A stretch of DNA of 64,000 nt from Thalassolituus sp006212115 (GTDB lineage Bacteria; Pseudomonadota; Gammaproteobacteria; Pseudomonadales; Oceanobacteraceae): the NCBI RefSeq assembly GCF_040372045.1, contig NZ_BAABWH010000005.1; one strand, written 5' to 3'. The notes beneath the pieces are model-generated. The model made no database searches. It worked only from the letters and a program-made list of their open reading frames with translations, and had not been told where the DNA came from. Numbering within the stretch: the first letter of the stretch is position 1; each line of letters starts with the position of its first letter. Of this stretch, positions 52,759 to 60,807 are shown piece by piece. A program made the translations under genes and the position numbers.

Positions 52759-53103
52759 GAAGTCCCTTTAGAGATATAACAGCTTATTAGTGTGCGTGCG
52801 CATTTATCCTGAGACACTCTTTCGAGGTTTCTAGAATAACTTATTGATTGCATTGAAGAATCTTCCATAACTCAAGTCTCCCTTACAGAAAAACGCGCAC
52901 GCCTGTTATTTCTCTAAATGCATGCACATAAACTTGTAAACCAAGTTTATAAGTCCCTGATTTGCTTGATGTTTACCGTACTACTGTCTGACAAAACACG
53001 CAAGCACGTATGTAAAGCGTGCCAAGTTTACTGGAAAAGCGGAAATATACTGTATGTAAAACCAGTATCACTTTACATTGAGATTTATTAAAAACCGACC
53101 AAC
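52759..53103. other. Non-coding remnant of the integron platform (attI side)
   Basis: About 345 nt between the first cassette and ilvH without a gene on either strand. It holds the array boundary GTTATAT (minus, 52774-52780), a perfect inverted repeat ATAAACTTG-TAAAC-CAAGTTTAT (52928-52950), a second one GCACG-N9-CGTGC (53004-53022), direct repeats of CCAAGTTTA (52941, 53022) and GTATGTAAA (53008, 53052), and a LexA-like box. Reading this as attI plus integrase promoter is inference. Confidence 0.5.
53047..53068 (+). promoter_or_regulatory. LexA-like operator overlapping a -10 box
   Basis: ATACTG-N10-CAGTAT is a perfect 6-bp inverted repeat with the CTG-N10-CAG spacing of LexA sites; TATACT (53046-53051) could be the -10 of a plus-strand promoter. 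Integron integrase promoters are often LexA-controlled, but here no integrase gene follows. Confidence 0.6.
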
Positions 53104-53126
53104 AAAAAAGGGCCCGAAGGCCCTTT
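53104..53126 (-). terminator. Rho-independent terminator of ilvIH
   Basis: On the minus strand AAAGGGCC-TTCG-GGCCCTTT followed by a T-tract; 29 nt after the ilvH stop. Confidence 0.93.
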
Positions 53127-53154
53127 CTTTGAGTCGCTGCGGGCATGGCCCGGA

Positions 53155-53646
53155 TCAGAGGCTCAGTACTTTCTCACCACGTGCAATACCAGATACACCA
53201 GTACGTACGGTTTCGAGTACACAACCCGGACCGATGGACTCGATAAAGGCTTCGAGCTTGTCGGTCGTGCCGGTCAGCTGGATGGTGTACACACTTGGGC
53301 TTACATCAACGATCTGGCCACGGAAGATGTCGGCGGTACGTTTGATTTCAGCGCGCTGAGCACCAATCGCTTTGACTTTGATCAGCATCAGTTCACGTTC
53401 GATGTGCGGACCTTCAGACAGATCAACCAGCTTAACCACTTCAATCAGTTTGTTTAACTGTTTGGTGATCTGCTCGATCTTACGATCGTCGCCAGTGGTG
53501 GTCATGGTCAGACGAGACAGTGTCTCGTCTTCTGTTGGTGCCACTGTCAGGGTTTCGATGTTGTATCCGCGCTGGGCGAATAATCCCGTCACGCGTGACA
53601 ACGCACCCGGCTCGTTTTCCAGCAGGATAGAAATAATGTGTCTCAT
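53155..53646 (-). CDS. ilvH: Acetolactate synthase, small regulatory subunit
   Basis: 163 aa, same length as E. coli IlvH. ACT domain at the N-terminus (HIISILLENEPGALSRVTGLFAQRGYNIETL) that binds valine for feedback inhibition, and the C-terminal ALS_ss domain (GQIVDVSPSVYTIQLTGT). Met 53646 matches the family start; ten codons upstream are open but not conserved. 2 nt downstream of ilvI. Confidence 0.97.
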   Translation of the reverse strand: MRHIISILLENEPGALSRVTGLFAQRGYNIETLTVAPTEDETLSRLTMTTTGDDRKIEQITKQLNKLIEVVKLVDLSEGPHIERELMLIKVKAIGAQRAEIKRTADIFRGQIVDVSPSVYTIQLTGTTDKLEAFIESIGPGCVLETVRTGVSGIARGEKVLSL

Positions 53647-53648
53647 GA

Positions 53649-55373
53649 TCAGGTACGCTCCGTCTTGCTCAGCCACATATCGCGCATGGAACCAGTTGGT
53701 ACCTGCATTGGGTATACGTGTTCGGTTTCGTCGACGGCAACGTCGAGGAAGACCAGACGGTCGTTGTATTTGCCGAAGGTGTCTTCCAACGCCTGTGGCA
53801 ACTGATCGCGTTCTGTCACGCGGATACCAACGTGGCCGTACGCTTCTACCAGCTTCACGAAGTCAGGCAGTGACTCCATGTAAGAGTGCGAGTGACGACC
53901 TTCGTAGTTCATGTCCTGCCACTGACGAACCATGCCCAGCGAGCCGTTGTTCAGACACAGGATTTTCACTGGAATACCGTACTGTAAGCAGGTCGACAGC
54001 TCCTGAATGTTCATCTGAATAGAACCTTCACCGGTAACACACACAACCATGTCATCCGGGAAGTTCATTTTGATGCCCATTGCCGCTGGGAAACCAAAGC
54101 CCATGGTGCCCAGACCACCGGAGTTGATCCAACGGTTTGGCTTGTCGAACTTGTAGTACTGCGCTGCGAACATCTGGTGCTGACCTACGTCAGACGTCAC
54201 GAAAGCATCGCCTTTGGTGGCAGTCCACATGGCTTCGATCACTTCCTGCGGCTTCATCAGCTGACTGTCGTTTTTATCGTAACGACCACCATGACGCTCG
54301 CGCCATTCGTTGATCTGTTTCCACCAGGTTTCCAGTGCTTCTGCGTCTGGTACTTCGTTGGCTTCGTCGATCAGAGCCATCATTTCGTCCAGAACCGCAC
54401 CCACTGGGCCAACGATTGGCACATCAGCGATGATGGTTTTAGAGATAGAAGATGGATCAATGTCTACGTGGATGATTTTCGCATCCGGGCAGAATTTGTT
54501 GGTTGCGTTGGTTACGCGGTCGTCGAAACGAGCACCAATTGCGATCACAACGTCTGCGTTGTGCATTGCCATGTTGGCTTCGTAAGAACCGTGCATACCC
54601 AGCATACCGAGGAAGCGCTCGCTGGTTCCCGGATACGCACCCAAGCCCATCAGGGTGTTGGTGCAAGGGAAGTTCAGACGGTCAACCAGAGTACGCAGTT
54701 TGTCAGAGCTGCCATCAATGATGACACCGCCGCCGGAGTAGATAACCGGACGCTTGGCCGCCAGCAGCAACTCTACAGCCTTTTTGATCTGGCCGGAGTG
54801 ACCACGCAGCGGTGGCGTGTAAGAACGCATTTTGATTTTCTTCGGATAGACGTACTCGTAACGCTCGTTCGGCATCGTCATATCTTTTGGAATATCGATC
54901 ACAACTGGGCCAGGACGACCTGAGTTAGCGATGTAGAATGCTTTAGCAACGATTTCCGGAATGTCTTCCGGACGACGTACTGCAAAGCTGTGCTTCACGA
55001 TTGGACGTGAAACACCCAGCATATCGGTTTCCTGGAAGGCGTCATCGCCCACCAGATGGCTCATCACCTGACCTGAAATAACGACCATAGGGATGGAGTC
55101 GGTGAATGCAGTTGCGATACCAGTAATGGTATTCGTTGCACCCGGACCAGACGTCACCATCACTACACCTGCTTTACCCGTAGCACGTGCATAACCATCA
55201 GCCATGTGAGCAGCCGCCTGCTCGTGACGGACCAGTACGTGCTTCACTGCGCTCTGCTTGTACAGCGAGTCGTAAACGTGAAGCAGCGAACCGCCCGGAT
55301 AACCATAAACGTATTCAACACCTGCTTCGTGAAGCGCACGAACCAGCATGTCTCCGCCGGAAATTAATTCCAC
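53649..55373 (-). CDS. ilvI: Acetolactate synthase, large catalytic subunit
   Basis: 574 aa, identical in length to E. coli IlvI. ThDP-dependent: GVEYVYGYPGGSLLHVYD and catalytic Glu in VLVRHEQAAAHMADGYARATG, FAD-binding middle domain, and the ThDP motif VTGEGSIQMNIQELSTCL...NN. Condenses pyruvate with pyruvate or 2-oxobutyrate in branched-chain amino-acid synthesis. Start GTG at 55373 (VELISGGDMLVRAL) behind AGAGG matches the family; 22 open codons upstream are leader sequence. Confidence 0.96.
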   Translation of the reverse strand: MELISGGDMLVRALHEAGVEYVYGYPGGSLLHVYDSLYKQSAVKHVLVRHEQAAAHMADGYARATGKAGVVMVTSGPGATNTITGIATAFTDSIPMVVISGQVMSHLVGDDAFQETDMLGVSRPIVKHSFAVRRPEDIPEIVAKAFYIANSGRPGPVVIDIPKDMTMPNERYEYVYPKKIKMRSYTPPLRGHSGQIKKAVELLLAAKRPVIYSGGGVIIDGSSDKLRTLVDRLNFPCTNTLMGLGAYPGTSERFLGMLGMHGSYEANMAMHNADVVIAIGARFDDRVTNATNKFCPDAKIIHVDIDPSSISKTIIADVPIVGPVGAVLDEMMALIDEANEVPDAEALETWWKQINEWRERHGGRYDKNDSQLMKPQEVIEAMWTATKGDAFVTSDVGQHQMFAAQYYKFDKPNRWINSGGLGTMGFGFPAAMGIKMNFPDDMVVCVTGEGSIQMNIQELSTCLQYGIPVKILCLNNGSLGMVRQWQDMNYEGRHSHSYMESLPDFVKLVEAYGHVGIRVTERDQLPQALEDTFGKYNDRLVFLDVAVDETEHVYPMQVPTGSMRDMWLSKTERT

Positions 55374-55665
55374 CGTAATATCCTCTTTTCTTGTGCTCAC
55401 CGTTGAGCACGAGTTACGTATGTACGAGTCGTGTTGCATTCGGGCTTAATCGAAACCGTCACGCCAACACTGAAAAGGCTGGATGAGTCACTCTTAGTTC
55501 GTCATCAGAAACCGGTGCCTGGTTCAGGAAACCGGGGTCAGGGCCGGACACGGGGGGTAACCGTACCAAAGGCCATGTATGACGTTTGCCCTGCTATGGG
55601 TGGTTAGCTTCGAGCCCCCGTCATTTTATGGCGCCTATTCTACCAGTACTTGGCTAGCGTGTGAA
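55374..55665 (-). promoter_or_regulatory. ilvIH promoter and long leader
   Basis: On the minus strand a good sigma70 promoter: TTCACA (55660-55665), 17-bp spacer, TAGAAT (55637-55642). This gives a leader of about 255 nt. A 7-bp hairpin GTGCTCA-ACGG-TGAGCAC (55393-55410) sits ten nt before the ilvI ribosome site, and CCGGTTTC repeats lie near 55510-55540. No leader peptide rich in Val/Leu/Ile codons is seen. Confidence 0.6.
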
Positions 55666-55691
55666 CCACTAAACCCCAGTAAAATCAAGGC

Positions 55692-56432
55692 TCAGGCATG
55701 AATCCAGATAAGACTGACCTGTCGTCCGGTGACGCCGTCGCGGCGGTAAGAAAAATAGTCCTCAGACTGTTCGTAGGTGCACACCCCACCACCGTAAACC
55801 TGGGCCACGCCAGCGCCTTCTAATTGCCAGCGCGCCAGCCCAAATAAATCGGCAAACCAACGATCTCCTCGACCCTGCTTGAAGCACTCTTCGGGAGCAG
55901 AAGCAAAGGCATCGCGGACGTCTGGCCCCACTTCAAACGCCTTGGGACCGATCGCGGGGCATAAGTAAGCACTTACCTGCGACACATCGTCGAATGCTTT
56001 TAACGTTTCCAGCAAGATACCGTCTGCAAGCCCACGCCAGCCTGCATGTGCGGCGGCCACACGAGTACCTTCTGAATTGCAGAACAGTACCGGCAGGCAA
56101 TCAGCGGTCATGACTGCACACGCCGTTCCTAGCTGCTGACTTGTGCTCGCGTCGGCAACCGGTGCTTCGGATTCGATGGCCTCACCACCATGGCTGACAT
56201 CCGCATCCAGCACGACAGTGCCATGCACTTGCTTAAGCCACTGAATCCGCTCAATACCGGACAAGGCGCGCTGCACCGCAGTTCGATTCGAGATAACAGC
56301 GTCTGGAGCATCCCCAACATGATCACCCAGATTAAGTGAATCATAGGGAGGCAGAGATACACCGCCGTGACGCCCAGTAAAACACGCGTGTACGCCGTCA
56401 GGGAGTGGCCAGTCGGGGCGATGGAGATCCAT
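55692..56432 (-). CDS. pgeF: Peptidoglycan editing factor PgeF (YfiH, laccase-domain)
   Basis: 246 aa. Motifs TGRHGGVSLPPYDSLNLGDHVGD, QVHGTVV, TADCLPVLF, AAAHAGWRGLADGIL and CPAIGPKAFEVG carry the His/Cys metal site. The family was called multicopper polyphenol oxidase; in E. coli it removes wrongly incorporated amino acids from UDP-MurNAc precursors. Its ATG overlaps the rluD stop by one base. Confidence 0.95.
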   Translation of the reverse strand: MDLHRPDWPLPDGVHACFTGRHGGVSLPPYDSLNLGDHVGDAPDAVISNRTAVQRALSGIERIQWLKQVHGTVVLDADVSHGGEAIESEAPVADASTSQQLGTACAVMTADCLPVLFCNSEGTRVAAAHAGWRGLADGILLETLKAFDDVSQVSAYLCPAIGPKAFEVGPDVRDAFASAPEECFKQGRGDRWFADLFGLARWQLEGAGVAQVYGGGVCTYEQSEDYFSYRRDGVTGRQVSLIWIHA

Positions 56433-57400
56433 CAGGTGTAGTCTTCCTGTTGGTCTTCGTCATCTGCGAGTGTGTTAAGTAATTCGATAAAGTCATCGGG
56501 AAGTTCGATCTCCCACTCCATGACTTCTTCTGTACGTGGATGGATAAGGGTCAGCGCTTTTGCATGCAGCGCCTGCCGTGGGAAGGTCGCCAACATGTCC
56601 CGTAATTCCGGGCTGACGCCTTTTTTAAGGCGAGTACGGGCAGCGTAGGTCGCATCCCCTACCAGAGGATGACTGATGTGCGCCATGTGGACACGAATCT
56701 GGTGAGTACGACCGGTTTCCAGCTTGCAGCGAATGTAGGTATGCGACGGAAACTTGTGCAACACCCGATAGTGCGTCACAGCCTCTTTGCCTGTCGGGCT
56801 GACCGCCATCTTAGTGCGCTGTGTGCCGTGACGGCCAATTGGCTCATCAACTGTGCCACCTGCCACCATATGCCCCTGCACGACCGCCTCGTATTCACGA
56901 CCCATGCTGCGGTCCTGCAACTGCGCAACGATGTGCGTCTGCGCTTGCAGTGTTTTCGCGACTACCATCAGGCCAGTGGTGCCTTTATCCAGTCGATGCA
57001 CGATGCCCGCACGGGGAATATTGATCAGATCAGGGCAGTGGTGCAGCAAGCCGTTCAGTAGTGTCCCGGTACGGTTACCCGCCGCAGGATGTACCACCAG
57101 ATTGGTTGGCTTGTTCAGTACCAGTATGTCGTCGTCTTCGTAAACGATATCGAGCGGGATGTTTTCTGGCTGCCACTCGCCCTCAGCCTCCAACTCGGCC
57201 AGCAGAGTCAGTGTTTCGCCCCCTACCAGCTTATCCCGGCCACGGACTGCTTTCCCATTCACGAGCAACTGGCCATCTTTGATCCACTGCTGCAGGCGCG
57301 AACGTGAGTAATCCGGAAACAGGACGGCAGCCACCTGGTCGAGGCGTTTGTTGCCCTGTTCAAACGGGACTTCAACGGTAAGGTCAATCTGATTGGTCAT
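56432..57400 (-). CDS. rluD: 23S rRNA pseudouridine(1911/1915/1917) synthase
   Basis: 322 aa. S4 RNA-binding domain (RLDQVAAVLFPDYSRSRLQQWIKDGQLLVNG) then the RluA-type catalytic domain with HRLDKGTTGLMVVAKT (catalytic Asp), CKLETGRTHQIRVHMAHISHPLVGD. Modifies helix 69 of 23S rRNA. First gene of rluD-pgeF, divergent from bamD, the common gammaproteobacterial order. Confidence 0.96.
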   Translation of the reverse strand: MTNQIDLTVEVPFEQGNKRLDQVAAVLFPDYSRSRLQQWIKDGQLLVNGKAVRGRDKLVGGETLTLLAELEAEGEWQPENIPLDIVYEDDDILVLNKPTNLVVHPAAGNRTGTLLNGLLHHCPDLINIPRAGIVHRLDKGTTGLMVVAKTLQAQTHIVAQLQDRSMGREYEAVVQGHMVAGGTVDEPIGRHGTQRTKMAVSPTGKEAVTHYRVLHKFPSHTYIRCKLETGRTHQIRVHMAHISHPLVGDATYAARTRLKKGVSPELRDMLATFPRQALHAKALTLIHPRTEEVMEWEIELPDDFIELLNTLADDEDQQEDYT

Positions 57401-57483
57401 AGTAAACCTGTCTGTGCGCGCGACGGATGATGATGACGCGCAGGTGTGTTCTAATACGCTGTATCGCGAAATTATATAGATGT

Positions 57484-58317
57484 ATGAGAATGCACTCCAT
57501 AAAGTCCATCGTTCTGATGTTGTTTGCCGCTACTCTTCTGGCGGCGTGTTCGTCCAATCCACAACGTCAGGTATTGACGGAAATTGAATACTACGAGGAG
57601 GCCCGCGAGGCCATCGACGACGATAATATGCTGATTGCAGAAGATCGTCTCAAGCGACTCGAAAGCCAATATCCGTTTGGGCAGTATGCCGAACAAGCGC
57701 AGCTGGAACTGATCTACGTCAGCTTCAAGATGTCTGATATGGAAGGCGTGCTGGCAAAATCCGAGCGCTTTATCCGCCTGCACCCGCAACACCCAAAAGT
57801 CGATTACGCCTACTATATGCGTGGCCTTGCAACGTACGAACTGGGCTTTGCGTTCGTTGAGCGCTACCTGAGTGATGACACCGAATACCGCAATCCTGTG
57901 CCTTTGCAGGATTCCTTCGCGTACTTTGCAGAGCTGCTGCGTCGTTTCCCGGATAGCGAATACAACTCGGATGCCCGCGCGAGAATGATCTACCTTCGCG
58001 AGCGCCTTGCGAGCTATCAGATCAACGTCGCTAAGTACTATATGAAGCGTCACGCCTACTTAGCGGCGGCGAATCGCTGTGAGGAAGTTCTGGTCCATTA
58101 TCAGAAAACCAAAGCCGTGAAAGATGCCCTGGCCATCATGACTGAGGCATATCAACTACTGGAAATGAACGAACAAGCAGATAAATCGCTGGCACTTCTG
58201 ACTCTGAACTACCCAGATCACCCTCAACTGGTTGATGGGAAATTGGAAGAAAGTGGCCTCGCGAATGTGGATCGTCGTAGCTTCTGGAACATCGTCAGCT
58301 TCGGCCTGATCGACTAA
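57484..58317 (+). CDS. bamD: Outer-membrane assembly lipoprotein BamD
   Basis: 277 aa. Signal peptide with lipobox LAAC; five TPR-like repeats (YYEEAREAIDDDNMLIAEDRLKRLESQYPFGQYAEQAQL, HPKVDYAYYMRGLATYELGF, DSEYNSDARARMIYLRERLASYQINVAKYYMKR). Essential part of the BAM complex that folds beta-barrel proteins. The Met at 57484 starts a normal signal peptide; 19 further codons upstream are open but unlikely. It is about 30 residues longer than E. coli BamD at the C-terminus. Confidence 0.95.
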   Translation: MRMHSIKSIVLMLFAATLLAACSSNPQRQVLTEIEYYEEAREAIDDDNMLIAEDRLKRLESQYPFGQYAEQAQLELIYVSFKMSDMEGVLAKSERFIRLHPQHPKVDYAYYMRGLATYELGFAFVERYLSDDTEYRNPVPLQDSFAYFAELLRRFPDSEYNSDARARMIYLRERLASYQINVAKYYMKRHAYLAAANRCEEVLVHYQKTKAVKDALAIMTEAYQLLEMNEQADKSLALLTLNYPDHPQLVDGKLEESGLANVDRRSFWNIVSFGLID

Positions 58318-58348
58318 GCTGCTCTCCTCTTACGCTGCTCTTCGTGCT

Positions 58349-58381
58349 CCTGCCGGTCCTTTATTCCTCTGGACTGGCAGG
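58349..58381 (+). terminator. Stem-loop after bamD
   Basis: 11-bp stem CCTGCCGGTCC/GGACTGGCAGG (one G-U pair) with an 11-nt loop; the T-tract comes only after nine further bases, so termination is probable but not certain. Confidence 0.5.
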
Positions 58382-58628
58382 AAAAGTGAATTTTTTGTTA
58401 CTCAGACGGGCTGTTCAGCCGATAAATATTGACAGATAGCCGAACCGAGCCCATAGTCCCGTTGGCAAGAAAGAAAGTCTCCTGTCTAAATACTCCATCT
58501 CGATGTCAGTTAGCTGTAATACCTCGGTTTGTAGTTTCTAAGTTCAGCCTTATTTCATGCTTTATCGTCCTCAGCATGGACATGTGTCATGCGGGACACC
58601 ACTGAATACAATCCGAAAGGTACAAATT
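58382..58628 (+). other. Upstream region of the cold-shock gene
   Basis: About 250 nt with no gene. Cold-shock genes commonly have a long leader RNA; no conserved cold box could be identified by eye. Confidence 0.4.
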
Positions 58629-58838
58629 ATGTCTGATAAAACAACTGGCACAGTAAAATGGTTCAACGAATCTAAAGGTTTCGGCTTCATCGAGCAGGAA
58701 TCTGGTCCTGACGTGTTCGCACACTTCAGCGCGATCACTGGTTCTGGCTTCAAAACTCTGGCTGAAGGTCAGCGCGTTGAGTTCACTGTAACTCAAGGTC
58801 AGAAAGGCCCACAGGCTGAGAACATCGTCGCTCTGTAA
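58629..58838 (+). CDS. CspA-family cold-shock protein
   Basis: 69 aa: TGTVKWFNESKGFGFIEQESG (RNP1 KGFGFI) and DVFAHFSAI (RNP2 VFAHF), five-stranded OB-fold that binds single-stranded RNA/DNA. AAAGGTA lies 6 nt before the ATG. Strong terminator directly after. Which Csp paralogue it is cannot be told from sequence alone. Confidence 0.96.
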   Translation: MSDKTTGTVKWFNESKGFGFIEQESGPDVFAHFSAITGSGFKTLAEGQRVEFTVTQGQKGPQAENIVAL

Positions 58839-58851
58839 TCAGAACGCGATA

Positions 58852-58891
58852 CAAAAAAAGCGCAATCGGGTAACCGACTGCGCTTTTTTTT
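58852..58891. terminator. Bidirectional rho-independent terminator
   Basis: AGCGCA-a-TCGG/CCGA-c-TGCGCT stem with GTAA loop between a 7-base A-tract and an 8-base T-tract; serves the cold-shock gene and, from the other side, the aldehyde dehydrogenase. Confidence 0.95.
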
Positions 58892-58905
58892 GGTCTGTAT
58901 TTCCA

Positions 58906-60333
58906 TTACTGCGGAGTCCGTACCACCATCAGGCGCAGCTCGGTCATGTCCTCGATCGCATAGCGGATACCCTCGCGGCCAATGCCCGAATCCTTTACGC
59001 CACCGTACGGCATATGATCCACACGCCAACTTGGCACATCACCAATGACCACACCGCCGACTTCCAGCTCATCCCAAGCCTTTTGCGCTTTATAGATATC
59101 ACGAGTAAAGATACCCGCCTGCAGCCCAAAGCGGCTGTCATTCACTCGTTTCAGTACCGCATCGTAATCATCAAATGGCTCTAGAATAGCAACGGGACCA
59201 AATGCTTCTTCAGCACTGAGTTCGCAATCTGCGGGAACGTTTTCCAGTAACGACGCTTGCAGCATATTGCCGTCGCGCTCACCGCCACACAGCAAAGTCG
59301 CGCCGCGATCCTGCGCGTCTTTGATCCAGCCATGCAAACGTTCCGCTTCGCTCTCTGAAATCATTGGGCCAATAAAGGTTTCCGGGTCTTTCGGGTCACC
59401 ACTTTTCAGTGCTTCGGTTTTTGTCAGCAGTTTCTCTTTAAAGGTGTCGTACACATCGGTGTGAACATACAAACGCTGAACACCGATGCAGCTCTGACCC
59501 GACTGATAGAACGCGCCGATGATCACTCGCGCGACGGCATCATCAATATCCCAGTCGTTATCGACCACGCATGCAGCGTTACCGCCCAGCTCGAGCACTA
59601 CCGGTTTTTTACCGGCGCGCGCTTTTAGTTTCCAGCCAACGTCTGGCGATCCTGTAAAGCTCAGTAACTTCAGGCGATCATCTTCGGTCAGCAGGTCGGC
59701 ACTGTCACGTCGACATGGCAGAATCGAAAACGCACCTTTAGGCAGATCGGTTTCAGCCAGAATTTCACCAATGACCAAAGCGCCGATTGGCGTCATGCTG
59801 GCTGGTTTCAAAACAAACGGACACCCAGCCGCAATCGCCGGAGCGACTTTATGGGCGGCAAGATTCAGCGGAAAATTAAACGGACTGATAAACGCACATG
59901 GGCCAATTGGCACACGCTGAGTCATACCACGATAGCCTTTTGCACGCGGGCTGATGTCCAGCGGAAGCGTTTCACCCAGAATACGCGGGGTCTCTTCTGC
60001 GGCAATTTTAAAGGTGTCGATTAAGCGACCTACTTCGCCCTTGGCATCGTTAATCGGTTTACCCGCTTCAATACACAGCGCTTCTGCCAATTCGTCTGCT
60101 CGTTCCCGGAATCGGGCAACGCAATGTTCGAGTACAGCCTGACGTTCGTATACCGTCATGTTACGCATGGCCTCAGCCGCACCCTCAGCGGCTGCAATTG
60201 CCTCATCCAACACGTCAGGCGTTGCCAGTGGAACCTCGTACGCCACTTCTCCGCTGAATTTGTCTGTTACTTTCAGATCTGTATTGGCGTATACCGCTTC
60301 GCCAGCCAGGTAGTAGGGATAAGTCTTCGTCAT
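58906..60333 (-). CDS. NAD(P)-dependent aldehyde dehydrogenase
   Basis: 475 aa ALDH superfamily. IGPCAFISPFNFPLNLAAHKVAPAIAAGCPFVLKPA (cofactor site), SFTGSPDVGWKL, catalytic Glu in VLELGGNAACVV and catalytic Cys in YQSGQSCIGVQRL. It resembles the lactaldehyde/glyceraldehyde-type (ALDH11-like) members more than betaine aldehyde dehydrogenases; substrate unknown. One nt separates its start from the thioesterase stop, so the two are one transcript. Confidence 0.92.
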   Translation of the reverse strand: MTKTYPYYLAGEAVYANTDLKVTDKFSGEVAYEVPLATPDVLDEAIAAAEGAAEAMRNMTVYERQAVLEHCVARFRERADELAEALCIEAGKPINDAKGEVGRLIDTFKIAAEETPRILGETLPLDISPRAKGYRGMTQRVPIGPCAFISPFNFPLNLAAHKVAPAIAAGCPFVLKPASMTPIGALVIGEILAETDLPKGAFSILPCRRDSADLLTEDDRLKLLSFTGSPDVGWKLKARAGKKPVVLELGGNAACVVDNDWDIDDAVARVIIGAFYQSGQSCIGVQRLYVHTDVYDTFKEKLLTKTEALKSGDPKDPETFIGPMISESEAERLHGWIKDAQDRGATLLCGGERDGNMLQASLLENVPADCELSAEEAFGPVAILEPFDDYDAVLKRVNDSRFGLQAGIFTRDIYKAQKAWDELEVGGVVIGDVPSWRVDHMPYGGVKDSGIGREGIRYAIEDMTELRLMVVRTPQ

Positions 60334-60334
60334 C

Positions 60335-60769
60335 TCAGATCACCAGTTGCGACAATGCATTACGAATGGGTTCAGGAATTGGGACGGATTTATTGGCCGC
60401 ACGTTCCACAAACACGTGAATAAAGTCTCCGTAAGCGCACGCGGTGTCTTCGCCTTCTTTAAAAATAGCGACACCGTAGGTGACTGAGCTGTTGCCCAGT
60501 TTATTCACCCTCAAACCCACTTCAATGGCATCTGGATAAGCAATGGGCGCAAGATAATTACAGTGCGAATTCACCACGAAACCAACGATAGGTGCGTCAT
60601 GGATATCAAGACCACCCTCCTCGATCAGGTGACGATTCACAGCGGAGTCGAAGTATGAGTAATAGGTAACGTTATTCACGTGCCCATAAATATCGTTGTC
60701 TTTCCAGCGCGTGGTGATAGGTACAAATTTTTTGTAGTCGCTACGGGATACTGGTTTTTCTGTATTCAT
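60335..60769 (-). CDS. Hotdog-fold acyl-CoA thioesterase
   Basis: 144 aa. TRWKDNDIYGHVNNVTYYSYFDSAVN is the 4-hydroxybenzoyl-CoA thioesterase/YbgC-type active-site helix, with Asp followed by GHVNN. Hydrolyses an acyl-CoA thioester; substrate unknown. Stands between aldehyde dehydrogenase and Fe-alcohol dehydrogenase genes on the same strand, suggesting a role in the same degradation route. Confidence 0.9.
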   Translation of the reverse strand: MNTEKPVSRSDYKKFVPITTRWKDNDIYGHVNNVTYYSYFDSAVNRHLIEEGGLDIHDAPIVGFVVNSHCNYLAPIAYPDAIEVGLRVNKLGNSSVTYGVAIFKEGEDTACAYGDFIHVFVERAANKSVPIPEPIRNALSQLVI

Positions 60770-60807
60770 GGTTCGTCCTTTTACGAATAGGCCGGCCAGT
60801 GCCGGGA

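Larger units (their letters stand above)
49436..52780 (-). mobile_element. Integron cassette array without integrase (CALIN-type)
   Basis: Four head-to-tail cassettes on the minus strand, each one gene plus attC: 52780-51925 (membrane protein), 51924-51445 (101-aa protein), 51444-50161 (PIN protein), 50160-49443 (membrane protein). Junction cores are GTTATAT, GTTAATA, GTTAAGC, GTTAGAA and GTTATGA in order. Each cassette's attC begins with the exact reverse complement of that cassette's own first core (ATATAAC, TATTAAC, GCTTAAC, TTCTAAC). Every gene starts 15-35 nt after its junction. No tyrosine recombinase is encoded in the window. Confidence 0.93.

Noticed and set aside
53078..53359. Plus-strand ORF after the LexA-like box as an integrase fragment
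   Set aside because: The translation has no tyrosine-recombinase motifs and is antisense to ilvH and its terminator.
53640..54022. Plus-strand ORFs across ilvI
   Set aside because: Shadow frames; the minus-strand gene matches the E. coli protein in length and motifs.
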